The notes: generated by a model not told the origin, from the sequence alone. A DNA stretch of 64,000 nucleotides from Nageia nagi (GCA_050084985.1 JBITNC010000001.1:23994001-24058000), one strand, 5' to 3'. Positions 1-10,658 are shown, numbered from the stretch's first letter. Made by a program: numbers and translations.

Positions 1-834
1 CTTAGTGATCTCCTAGTTTCCATTACTTCAATATGATCATGAATAACCTTGGATATCATTTTAACTTATAATTATTTTGATTTTTGAACATTTTTAGATT
101 GGTTAGAAAAAATAGGTTTAAGAATTTCTTTTCATTTTTAGGTTCACCAATTGTTATAACTAAAATAATAATTTATTAAGTTTATTTAATATATTTAATT
201 TAACCAAATAATTATGAAATATTAGCAAAATAGCAATAATATGAAAGATGAAAATGATCACAATTTACCTAATTGACCTTAACATATCAAACCTAGATTA
301 ACAAAAGATATAAACCTATACTTTACCTATCACAATGATCAAAGGCGATATTCATCTTGAAGGGAATCAATGATAAAATTATCCATAAAATAGATCCACT
401 AATTCATCCTCAGCCTACTAATGCCACTAGGAACCCAACACTATCACCAAGTTACCTTTCCAAAAGACCTCATATTTTTTCTCACTATCATTGACATCCC
501 TTCGAAGCTCAAAATATTGTGGGTGATTGGTTTGGAGGATTACAAGATTGTAGAACTTAGAGTATAACCTATCAAGGATGTCATGATTTCTCATGCATAA
601 CCCTTCTACCTTTATAAATAGTAGGTCTAGTGCCAAGGCTCCTCCTTGGACTTATGGTACACATGGACCAAGATTCCTTCTTGGGCTTATCACTAGGCCA
701 ACCTATTATCATAAAATATAAAGGTAATTGAGTATGCATTATAAAAAAAGGTATTAAATTATTTAATTAAATAAATCATTAAAAAAACCTAAAAGGTGTT
801 TTTTCATTAAACTAAAATTTCTTTTTAGGTGTTA
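1..834. other. Gene-poor AT-rich DNA
   Basis: No supportable gene. The short minus-strand frame at 427-636 has no recognisable motif and lies in AT-rich sequence full of stops on the other frames. I see no clear LTR end, terminal inverted repeat or RNA gene. Confidence 0.6.
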
Positions 835-1115
835 ACAAGTAGATGCAATTGTTAGGTATAAAATGAAACTTTTTAGGTGTTAACATGGACATCCATGGGA
901 GCTTGGGAAGAAGGTATGGAAATCCATCAAAGAGTTGTTGAAAATGTGTTTTCATTAAATTTTGTAGTTGTGAATGCTTTGATAGACATGTATGCAAAAT
1001 GTGGAAGAATACATAAGGGTTAAGAATTATTTGATAATATCCATGATGCAAACATAGTTTCATCAATTGAAATGATAAAAAATATGCACAAAATGAATTT
1101 CCTAAAAAGACCCTA
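835..1115 (+). pseudogene. Decayed PPR repeat fragment 1
   Basis: A plus-strand reading from about 886 gives a PLS-class pentatricopeptide-repeat pattern: G-M-E-I-H-Q-R-V-V, then V-V-N-A-L-I-D-M-Y-A-K-C-G-R, then E-L-F-D with H-D-A-N-I-V-S. In functional genes such repeats build organelle RNA-binding proteins. A TAA at 1021-1023 breaks the frame between the MYAKCG and ELFD segments, and only about two repeats survive, so this is debris and not a gene. The minus-strand frame at 812-1066 is a shadow of it. Similar pieces recur at 1125-1385 and throughout 26500-35100. Confidence 0.75.
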
Positions 1116-1124
1116 ATTAGTTTT

Positions 1125-1385
1125 TAGTAGATGCAACTATCATGCATAAAACCAAACTCTTTAAAAATTTCCAACATTCTTCTAGTATGTGCTACCATAG
1201 GAACTCAGGAAAAACATATGGAAATCCATTAAGGAGTAGTTGAAAATGCATTTTCATAAAATTTTATGGTTGTGAATGTGTTGATAGATATGTATGAAAA
1301 TTATGAAAGAATATACAAGGAATACCAATTATTTGGCAAGATGTGTGATGTAATCATAATTTCATGGAATTTAAGACTGTATGAT
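1125..1385 (+). pseudogene. Decayed PPR repeat fragment 2
   Basis: This is a second, more diverged copy of the same PPR segment. It reads K-K-M-Q-L, then M-E-I-H, V-V-N-V-L-I-D-M-Y, Q-L-F-G-K-M and I-I-S-W-N with interspersed stops. It lies directly after fragment 1 in the same orientation, as successive repeats would in one gene. But both pieces repeat the same EIH-NALIDMY block, so they look like two copies of one segment and not consecutive parts of a single protein. Confidence 0.65.
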
Positions 1386-2501
1386 GTCTTATGAATATAA
1401 TATTATTTTGTTAAAGTATTACTTTCTCCTTTATTTATTTTTTATCTAGGTTCCCATTCCCATGTTCCCTTTCTTATTACTTATCCCTTTTTCTTTAATT
1501 CCAATTCTATATTCGATACTATCAAAGGATCCTCAATTTTAAATAAGAGGCATTTATTAGGGTCCATAAGACTTAAAAATTTATGACTTATCTATAAAGA
1601 AATTCCCCAAACTTAGGAAATTTTGTTTAATGAAAATACACCTTTTAGATATTTTTAAGTATGGAAATACACCTAAAAGTTGAGTATTAATGATAGCATT
1701 TAACAAGTATGGTGTCAGGATCTCTATAGTTTATTAATAGATATGGTAACCATAGTTACAAACTCAATCAAAATTAATGCATGCATGATAAGCCTAAAGA
1801 CCATTCAAGGAAGGTTTAAGACATTGGTACTATAGGGAATGGTTTTGATATTCTTCATGTGAGCTAACTTCATGAAGGTTTCTCAGTAGAAGCACTAAAG
1901 ATTACGTTCAACATAAGAAATGGTAATACTAAGATAAGTATTTATAATTAGTAATTGTAAAAGTTGTTAGTAGCTATAGAAATAATTTATACAAAACTTA
2001 TAAATTGATTTAAATTACTTAGTAATTATTCTATATTTAATGGACTATTTTTCATAGATTTAATTATGATAAGAAAGTTGATGGCAAATTATACATGCTA
2101 AGATTATGTATGGACATTATAAATACTTAGACTTAGGATGGTACAAAGGTCAAACTTTTTACATTATTTATTTTATGTATATTATGTTTGCTTTGCATTT
2201 TGAAGCTCAATATATGTGTGTTTCCCTTATTCAAGTTGAGGCTTTTAACTTATTTTGCTTATGTATATGAGTGAATGTGAGATTAGTTTGTGGTTATATG
2301 GTAAGATAGTGTAAAATTCCCAAAACTAGGGCAAGAAAAATAGAAAATTATATTTATTACCTTATTACTTAAATAAATTATAAAAATTACCCAATTATGC
2401 CCTCCTTTAATGCAAAATATTTAATAATTAACTCAAATTGTGCTCATAAATTAGGACAAAATATGCAAGTACTCAAAATACTCAAGATAGAGAAAAATAA
2501 T
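1386..2501. other. Intergenic AT-rich DNA, copia insertion target
   Basis: No gene or element is recognised. The last five bases before the copia LTR, ATAAT (2497-2501), match ATAAC after the other LTR (10659-10663) with one difference, so this side is the insertion target. Confidence 0.55.
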
Positions 2502-2694
2502 TGAAAGATCCACAATGTTCTTGATATTACACAAAATGAGTTACATATTTATAGGCTTAAGAAAGCCATTACAAGACAAAATAATAAGTTGAGAATAATA
2601 TTCTCATGAACAACTCACACTATACATATCACCTTTAGATCACTACATGACAAATTACTTGTTATAACAATAAGCTAAAATACTTAGACCTAGA
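2502..2694 (-). repeat. Copia 3' LTR, outer part
   Basis: This aligns with 10385-10577 of the 5' LTR with only a few substitutions. The LTR is cut at 2694 by the young nested element and resumes at 4808. CTAGA at 2690-2694 is duplicated at 4803-4807. Confidence 0.93.
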
Positions 2695-2821
2695 TGTTGG
2701 AAACCTAATCCTTAGGGATTAAGGTAATTTGTGATCATTAATAGTTTTAGGTGTGTGAGTATACATGTATTTATAGGAGATCAAATTAATACAATATTTG
2801 GCTTTTGGAGTTTCTCCTTCA
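2695..2821 (+). repeat. 5' LTR of nested 2.1-kb element
   Basis: It starts TGTTGGAAACC and ends TCTCCTTCA. It is identical by eye to 4676-4802. The sequence TATTTATAGG near its middle could be a TATA box, though this is not certain. Confidence 0.95.
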
Positions 2822-2823
2822 AG

Positions 2824-2836
2824 TGGTATCAGAGCC
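2824..2836 (+). promoter_or_regulatory. Primer binding site (initiator tRNA-Met type)
   Basis: TGGTATCAGAGCC lies two bases after the LTR end. It is the usual plant copia primer site, complementary to the 3' end of initiator tRNA-Met. Confidence 0.9.
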
Positions 2837-4675
2837 TTGTTGGAGAAGATCCGGAGAACTCCATTGCCCATCCTCCAAGATGAGGGTTTGAAGTTTTTTG
2901 TGGGTTCATAGTTTCAGCTGTGGTAATGAAGATTTGAATCTGTTATGGGGATTTGAATCTGTTGAAGAGAGGCAGAGGACTGCCTTAGAGATGTGAATGA
3001 TGGCAAGAGGGGCCATGAGAGAAGATCATGCAGAGAAAGGGGTGTTGGAGTGCATCTCCTTGCATGGATCATGAGAAGAGCCTATGTGGAGAAAGGGGTG
3101 TGTCTTGGACTGCACCTCCCCACATGGAGCCTGAGGAAGAGAAGAGAATGCCTCATAGAGGAGGCATCGCACAGCTGAAAATCATTGTAAGGGATGTGAA
3201 CTATTTATTTAGACCCACGTAAGAATGAGCCACAAGGAGCTCAGTGTGCATCCAGGAGGCGTGTTGTGAAAGTGAAAATGGAGGATAGCTTCTCTGTTCT
3301 TTATACTTTAGAGAACCCAGGCAACGAGGAGCAACTGTACTGGAGAGAAATCCATCTAAGCCAAGCGGACACCATAGGATTGGAACCTTGGTGATGCAAA
3401 GGGCTGTGAAGAGATAGGAAGGAGTTTCCAACATGGCTAGTGTGCTGAGGAGGAAGGAGCAGGAGGCATCTGACCATCAGCTAGCCACGGTACAGAGCAA
3501 AGGAGCCAATTCGATGAGGAAGGCCGATGCATTGAGCAAGAAGGAGACATTCATTATGTGAGGAGATGTGAAGGTAGAGCAGAGGAGAAACATTTCATGG
3601 TCTGTAGCTCGCTAGTCTGAAGCTGCTCATGGAGGTGTGTTGCTCGCACGAAGGAGGAGTAGAAGACATTCATGTGACTTTCACGATGGAAGTCCAGCGT
3701 GCGGAGGAGCAGCTGGCCCAGGTCACAGTTAAGGAGGATGCATGCCTGCATGATGAAGATGCATTGAAAGCTCAATAGGATGCCTTGAGCTCATGCAAGA
3801 ATGAAGGATCGTCAGTGGTAGCTGAGTCTTCTACAGACCATGAGACGATTCGAGAAGGAATTTGATGGGGGAGGCAAATTATCACCACCATCATCCACCG
3901 CTGGGGCCACCGCCACAGCCATTGGTGAAGAGATTTTTGCAGGCTATGATAGCCATGGTTGCCTTCTCTTAGCTGCCATTGAGCTGCTCATTCAGTGGTG
4001 ACACTAAAAGCTTTTCCCAACGAAAAAAACCCCTGAGGATTTTCGGCATAGAGATCACGAACCAGAGCGGGACGGGAAACCTAAAGATGGCAGCTTCTCT
4101 GGACCCAAGATTCAAATGTTGGTATTGCTGTAGGGTTTTTTCCGATGTCGCAAGCACTGGGCAGCCACCAGAATGCGCACAAGAGAGAGCGACATCATGT
4201 AAAGCGATTTGTCTGAATTGGGCTGGGAAATTCTGAGGGCAATTTTTTGATAATGATACCAATAATAGTGTTAGATCTATGATGGTAGAAAGTCTACCGA
4301 TGATGTGGAGTGAGGAAGAATGCCATGTGGGATCGATGAAGCCCCTGCTACTGTTTGAGGAGGATAAAGGTGGGGATGATAGTGGGGTCTAGAACAGAGC
4401 GCTAGATGAGTGTTGATGTGGTAGTTGGGAACCGACCTAACACTGTAATGCTACTGTTGGGCTCAACGTAATTGATGAGCGCTAGACGTGCACCAAATGA
4501 GCACCAGATTTGCACCATACGAGCACCAAACATGCACCAGACCAACTCCAAAAATGAGCTCCAGAAATGAGCTCTAGAAAAGGCTCCAGAAATGTTTTGT
4601 AGCATCTACAGCACACCTAAAAGCATCTTTGAGGCATCTTTGTATTCTTAATCCCTTACGGATTAAAGGAGGGAA
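2837..4675 (+). other. Non-coding interior of nested 2.1-kb element
   Basis: The interior is more GC-rich than its surroundings and rich in GAGGA, GCTGCTCATGGAGG and GAGCACCAGA-type words. Short frames at 2993-3178, 3969-4262 and 3979-4236 show no motif I recognise. The 4480-4600 part holds a loose direct repeat built on GAGCACCA and ATGAGCTCCAGA. Its word content resembles the leader of the surrounding copia element read on the minus strand, which also has CTGCTCATGAAGGAGG, so it may derive from a copia leader. That origin is an inference. Confidence 0.6.
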
Positions 4676-4802
4676 TGTTGGAAACCTAATCCTTAGGGAT
4701 TAAGGTAATTTGTGATCATTAATAGTTTTAGGTGTGTGAGTATACATGTATTTATAGGAGATCAAATTAATACAATATTTGGCTTTTGGAGTTTCTCCTT
4801 CA
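4676..4802 (+). repeat. 3' LTR of nested 2.1-kb element
   Basis: Identical by eye to 2695-2821. It is preceded by a purine tract and followed by the CTAGA target duplication (4803-4807). Confidence 0.95.
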
Positions 4803-4807
4803 CTAGA

Positions 4808-4888
4808 TACTTAGGAAAATACTTTCGGCCTAATTAATTAATCCTAATAACTTAGGACTTAGGAATAATGTTAGAAATACTTCCAACA
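4808..4888 (-). repeat. Copia 3' LTR, inner part
   Basis: This continues the LTR interrupted at 2694 and ends ...CTTCCAACA. Read on the minus strand, the LTR begins TGTTGGAAGTATTTC. It matches 10578-10658 with about four or five differences. Confidence 0.93.
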
Positions 4889-5475
4889 TACTCCCCCTTG
4901 ATGCTAAGTGGACTTACAAGGAAGTTCCTTAGCTTCAAAAATTGAGCTTTTACAATAGCTTTGGTAAAAATATCAACCACATTATCTAAAGTATTAATAT
5001 GTCTAAGCTCCACTATCTTCTTCTCCACCATGTCTCTTATGAAGTGATACTTCATATCAAAATGCTTTGACCTGCTATGATGGAGTGGATTTTGTGCCAA
5101 TTGGATGGCACTCTTGTTGTCACAATACAGAATAGTAGCACCACTTTGAATCTCACAAAGCTCCTTTAGAATCTTCCTTAACCACAATGCTTGAGCACTA
5201 GCACTTGTGATTGCAATATACTCTGCTTCGGTAGATGAAAGAGCCACCATACTTTGTTTCTTTGAACTCCATGTTATCATAACTGAACCAAGACTGAAAC
5301 ATTGGCTGGATGTACTTTTCCTGTCATCAATGTTGCTCCCCCAATCTGAATCACTATAGCCAATAAGTTTGACACTCCCATGTTTGATATAGTGGATGCC
5401 AAAATCAATTGTTCCTTGAACATATCTTAGAATTCTTTTTGTTTATTTCATGTGTGACTCAAATGGATCACCCAT
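4852..5475 (-). pseudogene. Copia RNase H domain, broken
   Basis: This is the C-terminal part of the copia polyprotein, which degrades the RNA strand of the reverse-transcription hybrid. Upstream in frame are M-G-D-P-F-E-S-H-M-K and then a TAA at 5443-5445 (probably CAA originally). Next come T-K-R-I-L-R-Y, D-S-D-W-G, S-S-T-E-A-E-Y-I, C-D-N-K-S-A-I and H-H-S-R-S-K-H-F-D, the standard copia RNase H landmarks. The frame crosses the polypurine tract and stops inside the LTR at 4852. It is separated from RT by a 2-nt deletion near 5474-5477, where SRY-M would need TATATG but TATG is present. Confidence 0.9.
4889..4899 (-). promoter_or_regulatory. Copia polypurine tract
   Basis: On the minus strand, AAGGGGGAGTA abuts the start of the 3' LTR. 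This is the expected site for plus-strand DNA priming. The RNase H reading frame runs through it. Confidence 0.88.
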
Positions 5476-6121
5476 ATCTAGATACAAGTGATGTAGCAAA
5501 TGCAATATCGGGTCTAGTGTTTGTGAGAAACATAATACTCCCTACAATGGATCTATAAGTGGTTACATTGACTCTCACTCCCCCATCATCCTTACAAAGA
5601 AGCTCACCATGAGCAATTGGAGTGGGGAGTGGTTTACAACTTTCCATACCAAATTTCAACAACATATCTTTAGCATACTTGCTTTGACATACAAAGATTT
5701 CATCATTACATTGATATACTTCCAATCCTAAGAAGTAGTGCATAAGACCCAAGTCTTTCATTTCAAATTCATTCATCTTTTTCCTTTTGAATTCATCATT
5801 CAATTTAGAAGAACTACCCATATAAATCAAATCATCAACATATAAACAAACAAGTATAAGATCAATACCTTGCTTCATGATATAGAGGGTAGGTTCATTC
5901 TTGCTCCTTTGGAAACCATATTGTTGAAAGTAGCCATCTATCCTTGAATACCATGCCCTTGGTGCTTGCTTTAGGCCATACAAAGCCTTCTTCAATTTGT
6001 AGACTAGATGCTCTTTTCCTTTTATGATGAAACCTTGAGGTTGTTCCACATAAACCTCTTCTTGCAAGTAGCCATTCAAAAATGCACTTTTCACATCCAT
6101 GTGCATTACTTTCCACCCTTT
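5476..6121 (-). pseudogene. Copia reverse transcriptase core
   Basis: RT palm motifs are present in order: M-D-V-K-S-A-F-L-N-G (catalytic Asp), K-A-L-Y-G-L-K-Q-A-P-R-A-W, and L-Y-V-D-D-L-I-Y with the catalytic YVDD pair. It ends at the conserved S-L-V-S-R-Y, where a 2-nt deletion throws the frame into TGA (5468-5470). At the 5' end it is in frame with the upstream protease-integrase segment and is divided from it only by a TAA at 6122-6124. Removing that stop gives the expected A-T-x-K-G-W-K-V-M-H-M-D junction, so a single C-to-T change probably made it. Confidence 0.93.
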
Positions 6122-8374
6122 TTAGGTAGCCAAAGAAAGGACCAACCTGATTGTCTCTTGTCTTGCTACCGGTGCAAAAGTCTCTTCATAATCAATGCCA
6201 TATTTTTGCTTGAACCCCTTTGCAACAAGCCTTGCTTTGTGCTTTTCAATAGTTCCATCACTATTGTATTTGGTCTTGTAGACCCATTTGCAACCTATAC
6301 ATTTCTTATCTTTTGGAAGCTCCATAAGCTCCCAAGTTTCATTGTTTTCAATAGAATTCATTTCTTCCTCCATTGCCTTCATCCACAAATCATTAGTACA
6401 AGCATTTTCAAAACAAGAGGGCTCAACATCAATGCTATTCATAAGTGCATAATTGACAATATCACCTCTATGATCTTCATTTTCATCATCTCCATACATA
6501 TGCAAATTTTCAAGTCTAGATACAACATTTTCCATCTCTTTTGCTTGACTTCTTGTGAGTCTCTTAGTGAAATTTGTATCTAAAATATTAGAAGTAGGAT
6601 GATTTGCCAAAATTCTCTTCCACTTTTTAATATTTTCCTTTGCTTGACTCAATGGATTTGGTGGGCTTGAGGTACTTGGTGTGCAAGGTGAAGAAGGACT
6701 CTCTTGGTCTTGGCCATTTGTGGGCTCAACATTTGCATTATTGGGCTTATTAGAAGAATCTTCATTGGCTGTTCCAACCTCTTCTATGAATTTTGGATGA
6801 CCACCATTCTTTCCCCCTTCATCAAAAATCACATCTCTTGATATTACAATTTTCTTTGTTTTTGGATTGTAAAGTCTATATGCCTTAGAATTTTCACAAT
6901 AACCCACAAAAACACATGCTTGGCTTTTTGGATCAAGTTTTTTTCTTTTTACATCAGGAATGTGTGCATATGCTAAACAACCAAAAACTCTAAAATGTGC
7001 AACATTTGGCTTTCTTTCATACCATGCTTCATAGGGGGTGATTCCTTCCAATGATTTAGTTGGGCTCCTATTAAGAATGTAAACACTTGTTCTACATGCA
7101 TCAGCCCAAAACATATATTCCAAATCTTGAGAATGCAACATGCTTCTTGCCATATTCACTATTGTCCTATTTTTCCTTTCACACACACCATTTTGTTGAG
7201 GAGTAAAACTTGTAGTAAGTTGCCTTTTAATTCCACAATCTTTGCAAAATTTTATGAATTCATTTGATATATACTCCCCTCCTCTATCAGTTCTTAGACA
7301 TTTTATAAAATATCCACTTTGTTTTTCCACATTATTCTTGAATTCCATGAAGTAACTAAGAGCTTGATCTTTAGTTTTTAAGAAAAATATCCAACACATT
7401 CTTGAAAAATTATCAATGAAAGTGAGGAAATAGGAATTCATACCCATACTTTTTGTTTGCATTGGACCACATATATCTAAATGTACCAATTGAAGAGGAT
7501 AAGAGGCTCTCCATGCTTGGCCTATTGGAAATCTTGATCTATGGTGCTTGCCCAAAGCACAACCTCCACACACATCTTTGATTTCATCCACCTTTGGCAG
7601 CCCATGTACCATTTGATGAGATGTCAAAAGCCTTAAGCTTGAGTGATTGAGATGCCCATATCTCAAATGCCACAACCAACTTTTATTTTCAATAGACACA
7701 TTATCAAGTGCAGCCCCTTGGCTTCCAAATTTTAGAGGAAATAATTTGTTCTCACTCATTGGAACAATGGTAACAACCTTATTACCCCTATTCTTATCAT
7801 AAATTACACATTTTCCATCATCAAAAACAAGCTTATAATTATTTTCCATGATTTGTCCAATACTTAACAAGTTATGTTGAAGTTTGGGAATAAAGTAAAC
7901 ATGATTTACCTTTTTCATTCCTTCCTTGGTTGGAACCTCCATGGTACCCATGCCTTCAACTTGTAATGTGCTATTATCACCAATTCTTATCTTTGTCTTG
8001 AAAAAGTCATCAATGTGAGCAAATAGCTCTCCTTTGCCCGTCATATGCTTGGATGCTCCTGAATCAAGTATCCATGTCTCACTCATATTTGGATCAGCCT
8101 TCCCATATGTCAAAAAAAGATTTGCATCCTCTTCTCCATAGTTTGCACTTCTCCCTTCTTGAGAAGTCTTCAATCTACATTCCCTCACATAGTGCCCAAA
8201 TTTATTGCAATAGTAGCATTGCTTATTAGATTTGTCACTTGCTTTGGATTGTTGTTGCTGATGTGGTTGGCCTCCTTGGCCTCTTCCTTGACCTCTACCT
8301 TGGCCTCTACCTTTCCTTCCTCTTCCTCTTCCTCTACCTTGGCCTCTTCCTTGACTACTCACATTAGCTTTCCC
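6122..8374 (-). pseudogene. Copia gag zinc knuckle, protease, integrase and RT start
   Basis: About 750 codons are open. An Arg-Gly-Gln-rich basic tract at the N-terminus is followed by a CX2CX4HX4C zinc knuckle (C-Y-Y-C...H-Y-V-R-E-C). Next is the aspartic protease site [11 protein letters not shown]. The integrase has the HHCC finger (H-L-R-Y-G-H-L...C-G-G-C-A-L-G-K) and catalytic D (H-L-D-I-C-G-P), D (R-T-D-R-G-G-E-Y) and E (N-G-V-C-E-R-K-N). RT begins at W-K-A/M-E-E-E and F-A-P-V-A-R. All listed catalytic residues are intact. The frame is continuous with gag except for a TAA at 8375-8377. Plus-strand frames at 6008-6583 and 8159-8419 are shadows. Confidence 0.95.
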
Positions 8375-9041
8375 TTATTTGAGTGCAAAAGCCTTGTCAT
8401 CACCACCTCCAAAGCTTGAAGATGATGAATCTTGTAGTCTTTCTTCATGGGACATAAGTGAACCAACAAGCTGATCATAAGAGAGAGTAGCAAGATCTTT
8501 GCTCTCTTCAATAATGATTGCAACCGGATTCCACTTTGGAAGAAGAGATCTCAAAACTTTTTTTACAACCACTTCATTTTCAATTTCTTCACCAAGTGTC
8601 TTCATTTTGTTGACACAAGTTTGAACTCTAACACAATAATCAGCAACCTTCTCTTCATCATTCATCTTGATATTTTCAAAATCCCTCTTGAGAGTTTGAA
8701 TTCTCACTTGCTTGACTTGATTGCTTCCTTGGTATCCATCCTTCAAAGCCTTCCATGCATCTTTAGCTGTTGTACATGAAGCAATCCTTGGGAATATGCT
8801 CTTATCCATTGCCATTTGAAGATGATATAGAGCACAACAGTTCTTCTTTTGAGCTTCTCTCCTTACAATCCTCTTAGCCCCTTGCAAAGTAGACCAATCA
8901 GTTGGCTCATTAGCCATCTTCTACAATCTCCCAAAAGCCTTTACCAATGAGTAATGTCTTCATTTTGATAGACCAATTCTCATATTCTTCACCATTGAAT
9001 TTAGGAATTGGCCATGAGGGGTTGTTACTATTGGAAGCCAT
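8375..9041 (-). pseudogene. Copia gag (capsid) with frame shift
   Basis: The true start is the ATG at 9039-9041: M-A-S-N-S-N-N-P-S-W-P-I-P-K-F-N-G-E-E-Y, then E-N-W-S-I-K-M, the usual copia gag opening. After 43 codons this frame hits TAA (8910-8912). The rest continues one frame over, through E-P-T-D-W and onward. A single-base shift near 8913-8920 therefore split the gene. The second part has the UBN2-like gag features L-K-R-D-F-E-N-I-K-M, V-A-D-Y-C and V-L-R-S-L-L-P-K-W. It ends at an in-frame TAA (8375-8377) before the Arg-Gly tract. Confidence 0.92.
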
Positions 9042-10370
9042 TCTTTAGTGCTTAAATGCAAAAAATTGCAAAAAATACACACTCTCTTGTTTTACATAGT
9101 GCTATAGAATAATAACAGAGAAAAAAAAAATAGTCACTTTTTTTTTTACACTAACACCTTCTCTCACTATTTCTTCAACACACACAAGTCCTCTTAGTCT
9201 CCCAGTTTGCAACATAGGCTTCTTTACACCTTCACAGGTCTGGTGTTCCTCTTTGGTGAGGATGGGAACCTATCTTAGCTCACAGGTTGACTGTAACCAT
9301 GAGCCACCAAATGCAAGCCACCACTGCTCAAACAAAAAAGGTCGATTCACTATTTTGCAATGAACATCTCCTCCTAGCGTGAACATCACCACGCGATTTT
9401 GCATGCAACACAGTACACGAGCTCCACCATGTGACTTTGCATGCAACACAATGCATGAGCTCCACCATGCGAATGAATGAATCCTCATCCTCCTTCATGC
9501 TAGCTTCTGACCTCCTCCATGTGAGCTCTTCAAACCTCCTCCATGAGCAGTTTTAGACCTCCTTCATGAGCAGTTTTAGCCCTCCTTCACGAGCAGCTTT
9601 GGACTATGAATCATTTTCCACATGAATGTCATAAGTCACCATTTCTCCTCCACATCCTTTAGTGTATGAGCTTGAAATGGTTTTCTCCTTCGCAAGCTAT
9701 AGACTATGAACATCACCAGCTTCTCCTCCTCCTTCATGAGCAATGATTCACCAGACCACAAATAACTTCTCCTCGTCCTTCATGAGTAGTAATTCACTAG
9801 ACCACAACAGCTTCTTCTCCTCCTTCATGAGTAGCAATTCACCAGACCACCTCCTTCATGCACATGAAACCTTTGTGTGAGCTATAGACCTCCTCGCAAT
9901 GGCTTTCTCTTCCATGCAAACTTCAAGCACCATGCACCATGCAGGCCACCTCCTTCAGCGTACTTCCTCACAGATCAACAACGATGCACTACGTACTTCC
10001 TCATGGATCACCAAACATGTGAGTGGCTTTCCTCCTCCACGTAGGTCAAAAATAGAAGCAATAGTCTACCCAGATCAATACACAAAATAGTGCAAATGGA
10101 TTTCACGTACACACACTGAACCTGATGCAATACAATGCACAGTCACTCCAGGATTGAATGGAGATAGGCTTCCCACACTTCTCAACTATCTCATGTAGCT
10201 TCTTTACTTCTTTAGAAACAAGATTTTTAGAGGCTTTGGATCTCACACTTGCAAGAATTTGATAAATTCTTTGCAATGCATCCACAAGCTCAATTACTCT
10301 GATGACAGTCCTTGAGGAGCTTGATAAGATCCTTCAAGACTTCACCCACTCTAACCCAATAATTAACTCT
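9042..10370 (-). other. Copia leader with short degenerate repeats
   Basis: This is the long untranslated region between PBS and gag. The stretch 9480-9870 is a patchwork of repeats which read on the plus strand as CTCCTTCATGAGCAG and CACCAGACCAC. Three near-adjacent copies of CCTCCTTCATGAGCAGTTTTAG-type units sit at about 9535-9600. Frames here (9270-9488, 9899-10090, 10103-10285) show no motif and are not called genes. Confidence 0.7.
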
Positions 10371-10382
10371 GCTCTGATACCA
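10371..10382 (-). promoter_or_regulatory. Copia primer binding site
   Basis: On the minus strand it reads TGGTATCAGAGC, two bases inside the 5' LTR end. It is complementary to the initiator tRNA-Met 3' end, as in most plant copia elements. Confidence 0.93.
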
Positions 10383-10384
10383 AT

Positions 10385-10658
10385 TGAGAGATCCACAATG
10401 TTCTTGATATTACACAAAATGAGTTACATATTTGTAAGCTTAAGAAAGCCATTACAAGACAAAATAATAAGTTGAGAATAATATTCTCATGAACAACTCA
10501 CACTATACATATCACCTTTAGATCACTACGTGACAAATTACTTGTTATAACAATAAGCTAAAATACTTAGACCTAGATACTTAGGAAAATACTTTAGGCC
10601 TAATTAATTAATTCTAATAACTTAGGTATTAGGAATAATGTTAGAAATACTTCCAACA
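10385..10658 (-). repeat. Copia 5' LTR
   Basis: 274 bp with minus-strand ends TGTTGGAAG...CTCTCA. It pairs with the interrupted LTR at 2502-2694/4808-4888. It is followed by ATAAC, one base different from ATAAT before the other LTR. Confidence 0.94.

Larger units (their letters stand above)
2695..4802 (+). mobile_element. Young non-autonomous LTR element (TRIM/SMART-like), 2.1 kb
   Basis: Two 127-bp LTRs (2695-2821 and 4676-4802) appear identical base for base and have TG...CA ends. A perfect 5-bp target duplication, CTAGA, flanks the element. A PBS for initiator tRNA-Met (TGGTATCAGAGCC, 2824-2836) follows the first LTR, and a purine-rich tract (AAAGGAGGGA, about 4665-4674) precedes the second. 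The interior has no gag or pol motif and no frame over about 100 codons. Identical LTRs make this the youngest insertion visible in the window. It must have used proteins from another element. Confidence 0.95.
2502..10658 (-). mobile_element. Ty1/copia LTR retrotransposon, near complete but broken
   Basis: The element is about 6.0 kb once a nested insertion (2695-4807, including one copy of its target duplication) is removed. In minus-strand order it has a 5' LTR (10385-10658), a PBS complementary to initiator tRNA-Met, a 1.3-kb leader, gag, protease, integrase, RT, RNase H, a polypurine tract and a 3' LTR (2502-2694 plus 4808-4888). Integrase before RT defines Ty1/copia. The LTRs are the same length (274 bp) and differ at roughly eight positions by eye. 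The five-base flanks (ATAAT/ATAAC) fit a target duplication. The coding region has one frame shift, three in-frame stops and a 2-nt deletion, so this copy cannot make its polyprotein. The clade was not assigned. Confidence 0.95.

Noticed and set aside
3969-4262. Overlapping frames of 97 (minus) and 85 (plus) codons in the young 2.1-kb element
   Set aside because: They overlap on opposite strands in GC-richer non-coding DNA. Neither shows a motif, and the element structure explains the region.
6008-6583. 191-codon plus-strand frame
   Set aside because: It lies wholly antisense to the copia RT/polyprotein, whose motifs are clear on the minus strand. The composition is that of a shadow frame.
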